In this document: positions 16,882 to 27,105 of the stretch, in pieces
Layout of the letters: every line of letters starts with the position of its first letter
Numbering within the stretch: the first letter of the stretch is position 1
NCBI RefSeq assembly: GCF_004358185.1
Contig: NZ_SMUV01000052.1
Span: 1-64,000, forward strand
Direction: 5' to 3'
Source: Antarcticimicrobium luteum
GTDB lineage: Bacteria; Pseudomonadota; Alphaproteobacteria; Rhodobacterales; Rhodobacteraceae
Length of the DNA: 64,000 nt
Notes under the pieces: model-generated
Told to the model about the DNA's origin: nothing
The model's database searches: none
What the model saw: only the letters and a program-made list of their open reading frames with translations
Position numbers and translations under genes: made by a program

Positions 16882-18702
16882 ATGCAGGACCAGGCCCCCC
16901 CCCAGGCAGTGACCACCTTGCAGAGCCTGATCTGGCCGGAACAGGGGATCTGCACCGAACGCGATCTCTATGTCCGCCTGAGCGGGCCCGCGGGCCTGTC
17001 GGAGCGCCGCCACGAGCTGCGCTTTGCCGTCGGCGGGCGGGCGCTGTTCGACACCTGGTTCAACCTGTTCAACATCGGCAAGTGGCGGCAGCAGTGCGGA
17101 TTGCGCGATCTGCGCCTGGCGCTCGAGGGCGAGGGGCGGTTCGAGCTGGCGGTGATGCTGGCCTTTCCGCACCGCTCCTGGGAGCGGATCTGCAACGATG
17201 TGATCACACTCGATCCCGAGGCGCCCTTTGTGCTCGACCTGTCACCGCTGCTGGACCTGGAGGCGGGCCAGGGGGTGATCTTCTTCGAGCTCATCGCCCT
17301 GGAAGAGGGGCGGCTGAGCGGGGCGCAGTGGCAGACCGCGGAGGCGCCGCGGCGGACCCCCGAGCTGATGCTGTCGATCACCACCTTCAGGCGCGAGGCG
17401 GCGGTGGAGCGCACGGTGCGCCGCTTCGAGACCTATATCGCCGCATCGCCGCTGAGGGATCACATCCGCCTGACCGTGGTCGACAACGGCCAGAGCGTAG
17501 AGATCCCCGAAAGTTCCCATGTGACGGTGATCCCGAACGAGAACCTGGGCGGGGCAGGGGGGTTCTCCCGCGGGCTGCTGGCGGCGCGCGACAGCGGGGC
17601 GAGCCATTGCCTGTTCATGGATGACGACGCCTCGGTGCATATGGAGAGCCTGGACCGCACCTGGCGGATGCTGGCCTATGCGACCGATCCGGCCACCGCG
17701 GTGGCCGGCGCGATGATCAACGCCTCGCACCGCTGGGCGATCTGGGAGAACGGGGCGCTGTTCGACAGCCGCTGCCTGCCCCAGCACATGGGCACCGACC
17801 TGCGCAATACGGGCCAGAGTTTCGCCATGGAATTCGACACCACCGGGCCGGCGCCGGACAAGCTCTATGGCGGCTGGTGGTATTTCGCCTTTCCGGTCGA
17901 CAGGGTGGCGCATCAGCCGTTCCCCTTCTTCGTGCGCGGCGACGATGTCAGCTTCAGCCTGGTGCATGAGTTCAACATCGTCCGGCTCAACGGCGTGGTC
18001 TCCTTCCAGGACAGTTTCACCGACAAGGAAAGCCCGCTGACCTGGTATCTCGACCTGCGCAGCCACATGGCGCACCACCTGAGCCTGCCGGAGATGGAGA
18101 TCGGCGCGCTGCGCACGCTGAAGATCGCGGTCTGGTTCTTTCTGCGCAACCTGCCCAGGATGCATTACGAGACGCTGGCGGCGATCAACTTGGCGCTGGC
18201 GGATGTGATGAAGGGGCCCGAGTTCTTCGACGCCAACGCCGACATGGCGCAGCGCCGCGCCGACCTCAAGGCGCTGACCAGGCAGGAGGCCTGGACGGCG
18301 GCGCCGGGGCATCTGCCTGAAGAGCGGATCCGTAGGGCGCCGCGGGGGCGGCTAATGCGGACGCTGATGAAACTCACCCTGAACGGCCATCTGCTGCCGT
18401 TCTTTTCCCGATGGGGCGGTCGCATCGTGCTGCGCGCCGAGGATCGCGGCAAGGTCGGCTGGAGCTGGGGCGCGGCCGAGATCACCTATCTCAGCGCCGA
18501 TCGGCGGCAATGCTATACGGTGCGCCATTCCAAGCGGGCGTTCCTGCGCGAGGCCGCCCGGTTCACCGCGCTGGCGCTGGCCTTCCTGCTGCGCTATCCG
18601 CGGCTGCTGACACGCTACCGCAAGGGCTATGAGCAGATGACCGGCGAGGGCTACTGGCGGGCCAAGCTGAGGATGGAAGGGGCCGGGGCGGAGGGGTCCT
18701 GA
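16882..18702 (+). CDS. GlfT2-like galactofuranosyltransferase (GT2)
   Basis: A 606-residue protein with the domain plan of mycobacterial GlfT2. An N-terminal beta-rich region (about residues 15-155) is followed by a GT-A core (160-400) with NLGGAGGF (221-228), the metal-binding DDD at 247-249 and the GGWWYFAFP and VRGDDVSFS blocks, and then a helical C-terminal region. GlfT2 polymerises galactofuranose from UDP-Galf; the glf gene at 21282 supplies that donor. The ATG at 16882 is the natural start. Codons 5-8 carry nine consecutive C (16895-16903), a possible slippage tract. Substrate specificity is inferred from family motifs and context. Confidence 0.85.
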   Translation: MQDQAPPQAVTTLQSLIWPEQGICTERDLYVRLSGPAGLSERRHELRFAVGGRALFDTWFNLFNIGKWRQQCGLRDLRLALEGEGRFELAVMLAFPHRSWERICNDVITLDPEAPFVLDLSPLLDLEAGQGVIFFELIALEEGRLSGAQWQTAEAPRRTPELMLSITTFRREAAVERTVRRFETYIAASPLRDHIRLTVVDNGQSVEIPESSHVTVIPNENLGGAGGFSRGLLAARDSGASHCLFMDDDASVHMESLDRTWRMLAYATDPATAVAGAMINASHRWAIWENGALFDSRCLPQHMGTDLRNTGQSFAMEFDTTGPAPDKLYGGWWYFAFPVDRVAHQPFPFFVRGDDVSFSLVHEFNIVRLNGVVSFQDSFTDKESPLTWYLDLRSHMAHHLSLPEMEIGALRTLKIAVWFFLRNLPRMHYETLAAINLALADVMKGPEFFDANADMAQRRADLKALTRQEAWTAAPGHLPEERIRRAPRGRLMRTLMKLTLNGHLLPFFSRWGGRIVLRAEDRGKVGWSWGAAEITYLSADRRQCYTVRHSKRAFLREAARFTALALAFLLRYPRLLTRYRKGYEQMTGEGYWRAKLRMEGAGAEGS

Positions 18703-18765
18703 GGGGCATCTTCGCCCGTATCAGAGCCTGAAAAAGACTCTGAAAAGGGTCTGCGAAGACACGAA

Positions 18766-18794
18766 GACACCGGGGGCGGCCGACCGCCCGTGTC
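18766..18794. terminator. Imperfect hairpin between convergent genes
   Basis: GACAC (18766-18770) pairs with GTGTC (18790-18794) and GGGCGG (18774-18779) pairs with CCGCCC (18784-18789), with a 3-base bulge and a 4-base loop. It sits between the convergent ends of the GlfT2-like gene and the first sulfotransferase gene. There is no long T-run, so the terminator call is tentative. Confidence 0.35.
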
Positions 18795-18812
18795 ACGAAA
18801 GGCGCATGAAAC

Positions 18813-19832
18813 CTATTTCGCCTGCGCCGCGCGCGCCTTTTCCTTTTCCTTTTGCTTTTCGTGATCGGCGATGATCCCGGCGATCAGGGGGACGATGTAG
18901 TCCGTCATCAGCCGGTCGCTGTCGGCGGGCAGAGCCATCCTGGCCAGCGGCGCGTCCGGCCCGGGCAGGGGGTCGGAGAACAGCGTATCGCGGTCGAAAT
19001 AGCGCTGCGCGATGGCGCGGTTGCCAGCCTCGTATTCCGCCATCAGGGCCGTCCGCTGGTCATGCGGCATCAGCCGCTCGGACTGCTTCGATCCGCCGGT
19101 CAGGGCGCGGTCGATCTTGGCGCAGACGGCGGTCAGCCGGCCGCGGTAGCCGGTCTCCGCCGCGTCCAGCGGCAGGCGGCGCATGAATTCCGAGATCTGC
19201 GGTGAAAAGCTTTCGTTGATATGGGCCGCCGGCGCGAATCCGGTGCGGTCGGTCAGGCCGATGCGGTCGCAGAAGGCCTCGATCGGGCCATCGGGCATCT
19301 GCCCCTTCTCGTGGATGTTGAGGATGATGTTGTCGCGCCCGAACAACCCTTCGAGATGGCGCACATAGCGGTCGTAGTGGATCCAGTGGAAATCCCCGCG
19401 CATGTCCATGAACTCATCGAAGGTGCAATGGCTCAGCTTCTCGTTCCACTGCCACTTGATGTTCTGGAAGAACCAGCTTTCCAGCCAGATGTCCTGACGG
19501 CGCAGGGTGAAGACGACCTTGACGTCGAAGCTGTCGCGGAACTTGGCCAGCACGCCCAGGTCGCGGCGCATGCAGATATCCTCGTCGCTCAGGATCAGCG
19601 TGTGGATGTCCTGCGGCTGCTTGTCGGCGCGCTCGGTGAGGATCCGGGCGACGTTTTCGACCTTCCGGGTCCCGTTGAAGATCTGGTTCATCAGTTTCAG
19701 GTGCCGGCGGACCTTGAGCGGGTAGAAAAACCCTTTTTGTTTCAGCGGCTGGAAATTTTCGAAAAGAAAGGCTTGCAGGGCCGAGGTGGCGGTTCGGTGG
19801 GCGCCGATGTGAAGAATGAGTCTACGTGTCAA
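18813..19832 (-). CDS. Sulfotransferase-fold protein 1
   Basis: A 339-residue P-loop protein of the sulfotransferase superfamily, which transfers sulfate from PAPS. The 5'-phosphosulfate loop is HIGAHRTATSALQ at residues 8-20, with Arg in place of the usual Lys. The 3'-phosphate block is LRRQDIWLESW. A charged tail rich in Lys, Glu and Ala ends the protein. The start is a TTG at 19832 with AGAGG at 19841-19845; no better ATG is available before the P-loop. Likely acceptor is the surface polysaccharide, judged from context only. Confidence 0.75.
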   Translation of the reverse strand: MTRRLILHIGAHRTATSALQAFLFENFQPLKQKGFFYPLKVRRHLKLMNQIFNGTRKVENVARILTERADKQPQDIHTLILSDEDICMRRDLGVLAKFRDSFDVKVVFTLRRQDIWLESWFFQNIKWQWNEKLSHCTFDEFMDMRGDFHWIHYDRYVRHLEGLFGRDNIILNIHEKGQMPDGPIEAFCDRIGLTDRTGFAPAAHINESFSPQISEFMRRLPLDAAETGYRGRLTAVCAKIDRALTGGSKQSERLMPHDQRTALMAEYEAGNRAIAQRYFDRDTLFSDPLPGPDAPLARMALPADSDRLMTDYIVPLIAGIIADHEKQKEKEKARAAQAK

Positions 19833-20058
19833 CTTGAAGGCCTCTGGTCACTTGAATTCGCGGAACGCGGCCGCGTCCTCTTGACCGGTTCCTTACCCCC
19901 ATTTCCGGGGAAGGATCAAAGCAAAACATGTCTGACCCGCCGTGTTTCCGGCCCCTGCGCCCCCGCGCATCGCCGGCCGGAGCACCCGGATCAAAGAAGG
20001 GTGGCGGCGCCGGATCGCATGCACTAAGACCGGCATGACTGCATTTCCAAGGCCGGCC

Positions 20059-22445
<2,387 letters not shown>

Positions 22446-22461
22446 GGCGGGGGCGGACAGC

Positions 22462-23133
22462 ATGATCGTATCCGACACGGAAAAATTCGTCTTTATCCAC
22501 AACCCGAAATGCGGCGGGATGAGCAGCCACAACGCGCTGCTGAAATATGACACGCGGGACAATTTCTTTTTCGAGTGGAAGACGGTGAATGACGCCGGCA
22601 AGGTCATCGACATGGCCCATATCACCCCGTTTCAGATGCGCAGGTTCTTTCCCAAAGCCTTCCGCGAGGTGCGCGATTACCTGAAGTTCGCCTTTGTCCG
22701 GAACCCCTATCACCGGTATCTCTCGGCGGTCTCGCAGCATCTGAAACTGGGCACACCCCATATGCGCGCCGCGGTGCTGGCCGATCCGGAGGCCTTTTAT
22801 CGGGTGGCGGCGAGCTTTGCGGTCACTGCCCTGCAGCCGCATCCGGTGGAGAACGATCACAGGCTGGTGCATTTCCGCCTGCAGTGCAATTTCGTCAATC
22901 TCGACGGGCACCGATGGGCCAACCACGTGTTCCGGCTGGAACACCTCGAGAGCATGCAGGGCACGCCGGTGGCGGGCTGGTTGCCGGACATGGCGCGGCA
23001 GCGGGCGAACCCGACCGAGGGGGGCGCGGTCGCGGACGGCTATGAGGTGGCGCGGCTGGGCTCCGAGGCGATCGCGGCGCTGAACGAATTCTACGCCCGC
23101 GATTTCGAGGCCTTCGGCTACGACCGGGTGTGA
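22462..23133 (+). CDS. Sulfotransferase-fold protein 3 (carbohydrate sulfotransferase, sulfotransfer_2 type)
   Basis: A 223-residue protein of the carbohydrate sulfotransferase type related to animal chondroitin and heparan 2-O enzymes. The 5'-PAPS loop is FIHNPKCGGMSSH (about residues 11-23), with the conserved PKCGG. The 3'-phosphate block is FAFVRNPYHRYLSAV, with the expected Arg and Ser. It is the clearest polysaccharide sulfotransferase in the window. It starts 16 bases after glf and is probably cotranscribed, which suggests a galactofuranose-containing acceptor; that link is inference. Confidence 0.85.
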   Translation: MIVSDTEKFVFIHNPKCGGMSSHNALLKYDTRDNFFFEWKTVNDAGKVIDMAHITPFQMRRFFPKAFREVRDYLKFAFVRNPYHRYLSAVSQHLKLGTPHMRAAVLADPEAFYRVAASFAVTALQPHPVENDHRLVHFRLQCNFVNLDGHRWANHVFRLEHLESMQGTPVAGWLPDMARQRANPTEGGAVADGYEVARLGSEAIAALNEFYARDFEAFGYDRV

Positions 23134-23152
23134 GGAACGGCGGACCGGTGCC

Positions 23153-24241
23153 TCAGTCGGTGCCTCTGTCGCCGCCTGAGGCGTCGTCGGGGTGGCTCCT
23201 GGAGAGCATGTCGGCAGAGGTCCGGGCCCAGGCGGTGACCTGACGCATCTGGCCGGCATCCAGATGCCGGGCCGCGTCGATCGCCTGCGGCTCCGGGATC
23301 GCGCCCTCCAGGGCCCGGCGCAGGGCGGTCTGCATGGGGCTGTCGGTGAAGAAGTCCCGGTCCAGCGCGGCGGCATCCTCGTGATAGGTGGCGAGCACGT
23401 CTTCGGCGAGGCTGCGGTGCAGGGCCAGCCTGGTGCCGCCGGGGTGAGCCGGGCTGGTCAGGGCCTGGGCCAGTTTCAGGCCGAACCGTTCCTGCAGCCG
23501 GGGCGGCAGGCCAAGGTCGCGGGTGGTGAGGTGAAAGTGCCGCACAACCGCCAGATCCTCCAGTGTGGGCGAGCTGTTCTTCTCCGCCGCCGGCGCCAGG
23601 GAGAACGGGCGGTCGTCCAGGATCTGCTGGAAGAAGTCCGCCACCACATCCGAGCGGAACAGAAGATCGCGGATCATCGGACGCACCGTCAGGCGGCTGC
23701 CGAAGACGTCGCGCCATTGCCACAGTCGCGGATGATAGAAAAACCCCCGCTGGTGGGGGCGGTTCAGCGTTCTGGTCTTGCGGTGCAGCTCTTCGAGGTC
23801 GCCCAGAAACAGCCCGTGTTTGACGCGTTCGGCATAGCCCGAGATCAGCCGCTCCGCATGTGGGCGCACATAGAAGACGATCCGGACGTGATCGGCGAAG
23901 TCCGGGAAATATTCCCGGATGCAGGCCTCCAGGGCCCGCGGGTCGACATATTCGAATTTCTCCGCGGAGATCACGGTGACATCGGCCCCGATGGTGCGCA
24001 TGTGGTCGGCGACGCGGGTGAATTGCTTGTGTTTCCTGCGTCTCTTCGTCTTCGACGGCAGCAGCGCGTCGGCGAGGGAGCCGTGCTGGCCGCGGGTCTT
24101 TTCGGGCCCTTCTTTCGGGCTGATGCCGGGGTAGAGGATGCTGCAGCCGGCGCAGTCACAGCTCTTGCTTGCCAGAGCCGACTGGATCGCCGTGCTGCCG
24201 CCCTTGAAACTGCCGGTGTGGAAGACGAGCCTGGGGTGCAT
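23153..24241 (-). CDS. Sulfotransferase-fold protein 4
   Basis: A 362-residue protein with the P-loop-like VFHTGSFKGGSTAIQ near the N-terminus and the 3'-phosphate block YVRPHAERLISGYAER. It resembles the protein at 20059 in both motifs and overall plan. A CxCxxC-like cluster (about residues 28-33) is unusual among the set and might bind metal. The ATG at 24241 has AAAGG upstream. It converges with the sulfotransferase gene at 22462 and follows the one at 24279 on the same strand. Confidence 0.65.
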   Translation of the reverse strand: MHPRLVFHTGSFKGGSTAIQSALASKSCDCAGCSILYPGISPKEGPEKTRGQHGSLADALLPSKTKRRRKHKQFTRVADHMRTIGADVTVISAEKFEYVDPRALEACIREYFPDFADHVRIVFYVRPHAERLISGYAERVKHGLFLGDLEELHRKTRTLNRPHQRGFFYHPRLWQWRDVFGSRLTVRPMIRDLLFRSDVVADFFQQILDDRPFSLAPAAEKNSSPTLEDLAVVRHFHLTTRDLGLPPRLQERFGLKLAQALTSPAHPGGTRLALHRSLAEDVLATYHEDAAALDRDFFTDSPMQTALRRALEGAIPEPQAIDAARHLDAGQMRQVTAWARTSADMLSRSHPDDASGGDRGTD

Positions 24242-24278
24242 GGGGGGCCTTTCCGAGGGCGGTGAAGCAGCGGCCGGG

Positions 24279-25286
24279 TCAGGACCGGTGCGAAGGGGGG
24301 GACAGCTGTGCGATCAGCCGCAGCAGGTCTTGCGGGTCGAGGGACGGGGGGGCCAGCCGCGCCGGGCGGCCCTGGGGCACGGGCGGGAAGAACGCCTCGA
24401 CGGCGATGCCGCTTCCTGCCAGCGCGGTGGCGTTGTCGTCGTGAAAATGGGTCCGCAGGATCTCGGCCTGTTCCGAGGAGAGCTGCATTTTCCGTCTGGT
24501 ATCCGCCGCCGCCAGAAGATGGCTGAAGGTGGCGGCCAGTTTCCGGGCCTTGACCCGCGGCAGGGCGGCGGCCTGCGTCCCGGACTCGAGCAGGTTGAGC
24601 TGGCGCATGAATTCGACGGCGCGGTAATCGAGCCCCTCGTTCTCGGGGGGCTCGGGGGTCATGGCGGCGGTGTCCGCGCCGATCGTCCGGAGAAAGTCGA
24701 AGAACAATTCCCCCTCGGGCCAGACCTGCGGATCGAAGGGCCGCACGATGACCTTCTCCGACCCGAAGACGGCGCGCCAGGGGGCCAGCCTGCGGCCGAA
24801 ATAGAGATCCTTCGCATCGGCATGGTCGGCAAAGTCGAACGGCCGGGTGCGCCCGGCCTTGATCCCCTCCTGATAGGCCGAGAGGAAATAGGCGTCCTGG
24901 CGCCGGATATAGGCGATGACGGAGATATCGAAGCCGGGGAACTGCCGCTTCAGCCAGCGGATCTTTTCCTGCCCCATGGCGGTTTCGCCGAACCCTTCCG
25001 AGGAGAGGAGCAGCGTCTCGAACGCGCCGTGCTCGAGCCGGCCTCGCAGGGTCGGAAAGGCCTCGGTCAGGGTTGCCCGTTTTTTCGGCACCAGCCAGGA
25101 CAGGGTGCGCCCGGGCACGGCGGCGGCCAGCGGCGCATGCTGCCAGCGCTGCATATAGGGGGCCTGCGGATCGTAGGGGTAGAGAATGCCCTGCTCTGCC
25201 AGCGCGCCGGCATTGCGGGCCAGGGTCTTCTGCAGGCTGGTCGAGCCGGTCTTGTTGAAACCGATGTGAAGAAAAAGCCGTTTCAA
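24279..25286 (-). CDS. Sulfotransferase-fold protein 5
   Basis: A 335-residue protein with a canonical 5'-phosphosulfate loop, LHIGFNKTGSTSLQ (residues 6-19), and a 3'-phosphate block YIRRQDAYFLSAYQEG. LLSSEGFG between them is shared with the other KTG-type proteins here (SNEDIY at 29664, SSEDLS at 41680). The start is a TTG at 25286 with a strong AGGAGGT ribosome binding site a few bases upstream, so the non-ATG start is well supported. Confidence 0.75.
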   Translation of the reverse strand: MKRLFLHIGFNKTGSTSLQKTLARNAGALAEQGILYPYDPQAPYMQRWQHAPLAAAVPGRTLSWLVPKKRATLTEAFPTLRGRLEHGAFETLLLSSEGFGETAMGQEKIRWLKRQFPGFDISVIAYIRRQDAYFLSAYQEGIKAGRTRPFDFADHADAKDLYFGRRLAPWRAVFGSEKVIVRPFDPQVWPEGELFFDFLRTIGADTAAMTPEPPENEGLDYRAVEFMRQLNLLESGTQAAALPRVKARKLAATFSHLLAAADTRRKMQLSSEQAEILRTHFHDDNATALAGSGIAVEAFFPPVPQGRPARLAPPSLDPQDLLRLIAQLSPPSHRS

Positions 25287-25430
25287 GTCCGACCTCCTAG
25301 TCTCGGGAAATCCTGGCGGACGCCGTGGCCGGCGGGGACATGCGGGTCCGGCTCTGCGCGGAACCGGGGGCAGTCCGGGTTCTGCGGGCGCATTGTGTTT
25401 TCATGTCCGTCTGGGGGGCCGCTGAGTGTG

Positions 25431-26387
25431 TCAAGGGCGGTCTGCCGGTCCGGCAGGGGGGGAGACGTGGCTGCGGACCCATTCCCAGCTGTCGTCAATC
25501 CCGTCCTGCAGGCCGATCTCGGGGGCCCAGCCGATCTCGCTTCGGGCGCGGGTGATGTCGAGCACCACGCGCGGCACATCGAAGCTGCGGCCGGGTTTGT
25601 AGATGGGGGTGACCGGAGCGCCGCCGGTGGCCCGCACCGAGCGGTTGATGGCCTCGACGATCTGGTTGACCGAGGTGCCTTCGCCGCTGCCGGCATTGAA
25701 GCAGCCGGTCACCTCTGACAGGATCGCCTTGACACACAGCCTGGCGAGGTCGCGCACATGGATGAAATCGCGTACGACGCTGCCGTCTCCCCAGACCTCG
25801 ATCGGCTCGTTGCGGGCGATGCGCCACAGGTGGGTTCCGATGATCCCCTGGATGCCGGTATGGCCTTGGCGCGGCCCATAGGGGTTGGAGGCGCGCAGGA
25901 TCACATGCTGCAGCCCGTGCAGCTTGTGCTCCATGAAAAGGTAATTCTCGATCGCGACCTTGACGATCCCGTAAGAGTTGATCGGGTGCAGGGGGTGGGT
26001 CTCGGCGACGGGGTCCGTCTCCGGCACACCGTAAACAGTGCCGCCGGAGGAGAGGTAGACGAGTTTGCGGATATCGGTCGCGCGCATCATCTCGAGCAGG
26101 CGGACGGTGGCGATCAGGTTGCCGGTGATGTCGGCGACCGGATTGAGATTGGCGGTCGAGGGCACCGTCGTGCTGGCCAGGTGGATGATCGCCTGCACGC
26201 CGTTTGCCGCCTCGTAGAGCTGGGTCGTGTCGGCCAGATCTCCCATACGATAGTCGACACCGGGGACCGGGGGGCGGAACCTCTCCGGCTGGCGGTCATA
26301 TACACGCACCTGCAGCCCCTGCGCGACGAGGTGATCAATCACGTGCGACCCTATGAAGCCGCAACCTCCGATCAAGAGTACTTTCAC
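25431..26387 (-). CDS. GalE-like NAD-dependent nucleotide-sugar epimerase
   Basis: A 318-residue extended short-chain dehydrogenase. It begins with the NAD loop LIGGCGFIGSH, continues with LASTTVPS and SSGGTVYG, and has the catalytic pair YGIVK. RASNPYGPRQ and WGDGSVVRDFIHVRD are typical of UDP-glucose 4-epimerase-like enzymes of surface polysaccharide loci. It could supply UDP-galactose to Glf. The start is a GTG at 26387 with GGAG upstream at suitable spacing; the 18-codon longer form lacks homology. It is divergent from the operon beginning at 26599. Confidence 0.85.
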   Translation of the reverse strand: MKVLLIGGCGFIGSHVIDHLVAQGLQVRVYDRQPERFRPPVPGVDYRMGDLADTTQLYEAANGVQAIIHLASTTVPSTANLNPVADITGNLIATVRLLEMMRATDIRKLVYLSSGGTVYGVPETDPVAETHPLHPINSYGIVKVAIENYLFMEHKLHGLQHVILRASNPYGPRQGHTGIQGIIGTHLWRIARNEPIEVWGDGSVVRDFIHVRDLARLCVKAILSEVTGCFNAGSGEGTSVNQIVEAINRSVRATGGAPVTPIYKPGRSFDVPRVVLDITRARSEIGWAPEIGLQDGIDDSWEWVRSHVSPPAGPADRP

Positions 26388-26598
26388 CGCCAATCTCCGA
26401 AAATAGTGAAGCCGAAGTTGCCCAATTGTTACCCGCCTCAAAGAAGTTGAATTCTAAAAAAACATTCTCAGAGCACCAAACATAGGAGGCTGATGATATC
26501 AAGTGGACAGCCCTTGGCAGGGGAGATACCAACGCCGCGACAGAGGGGAAAGGTCGTCTTTTTATGTTTTCTCGAATTGTATTTAACGAGAGCCGCTC
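26388..26598. promoter_or_regulatory. A/T-rich divergent promoter region
   Basis: This 211-base gap separates the GalE-like gene (minus) from the 26599 operon (plus). It is clearly A/T-richer than its surroundings, with stretches around 26440-26470 and 26560-26590, as expected for two promoters. A perfect AGGAGG (26484-26489) precedes an ATG at 26493 whose frame overlaps the next gene out of frame; it may be a leader peptide start or chance. Confidence 0.45.
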
Positions 26599-27105
26599 AT
26601 GTTGATCGTGACCACAGATGCCCTGCCGGGAGATCTGAACCACTCGGTGGGAGACCTGCCGGAGAAGACGTCCTGGCGGGGTCTCAAGGCGCTGGTGATT
26701 TTGCCGGATGCAGGTGTATCGCGCGACACGGCAGAGACCCTGAGCAAGGATTTTTTCATCATCGAACATCTGCAGCGGCCTGCGGGCAGCAGCGACATTC
26801 TGTGCGATGCGCTGGGTTGGCTGCGGATGGCCTGGCGGCAGGCCGACGGGCCTCTGCTCTATCTCGACCGGCCGTTCGACGCGGCCGAACTGGAGGCGCA
26901 GGCCGACCGCGGCTGGACCCGGGTGCACGATGTGGAGGCGGACCTGTCCGCCGATGGCCGGCTCGGCCTGCTGCGGCTGGGGCGGATGGTGGCGACCAGC
27001 CCGCTGTTGCCTGAGTTTATCGAGTTCATGACAGGGCGCGCGGTCGGGGACGCGATGTTTGTCGACCTGCTGCGTGACACATTCGTTTGGGACGACAACG
27101 CATGA
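26599..27105 (+). CDS. Unrecognised 168-residue protein upstream of an RgpF-type glycosyltransferase
   Basis: I do not recognise this protein. It has 168 residues, no signal peptide or membrane segment, and an acidic alternating composition. Its stop overlaps the start of the large glycosyltransferase gene as ATGA, so the two are translationally coupled and probably work together. A central segment (PLLYLDRPFDAAELEAQ) looks like a donor-side strand of a degenerate glycosyltransferase fold, but this is a weak impression. The ATG at 26599 has only a modest GAGAG upstream. Confidence 0.65.
   Translation: MLIVTTDALPGDLNHSVGDLPEKTSWRGLKALVILPDAGVSRDTAETLSKDFFIIEHLQRPAGSSDILCDALGWLRMAWRQADGPLLYLDRPFDAAELEAQADRGWTRVHDVEADLSADGRLGLLRLGRMVATSPLLPEFIEFMTGRAVGDAMFVDLLRDTFVWDDNA

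Noticed and set aside
14569-17172. An 867-codon open frame on the minus strand
   Set aside because: Antisense to the kpsE, kpsT and GlfT2-like genes; composition typical of a high-GC shadow frame.
26493-27014. Open frame with a perfect AGGAGG before its ATG
   Set aside because: The encoded protein is proline/arginine-rich after 30 codons and overlaps the better-supported 26599 gene out of frame. The ribosome binding site is noted in the promoter entry in case a leader peptide exists.
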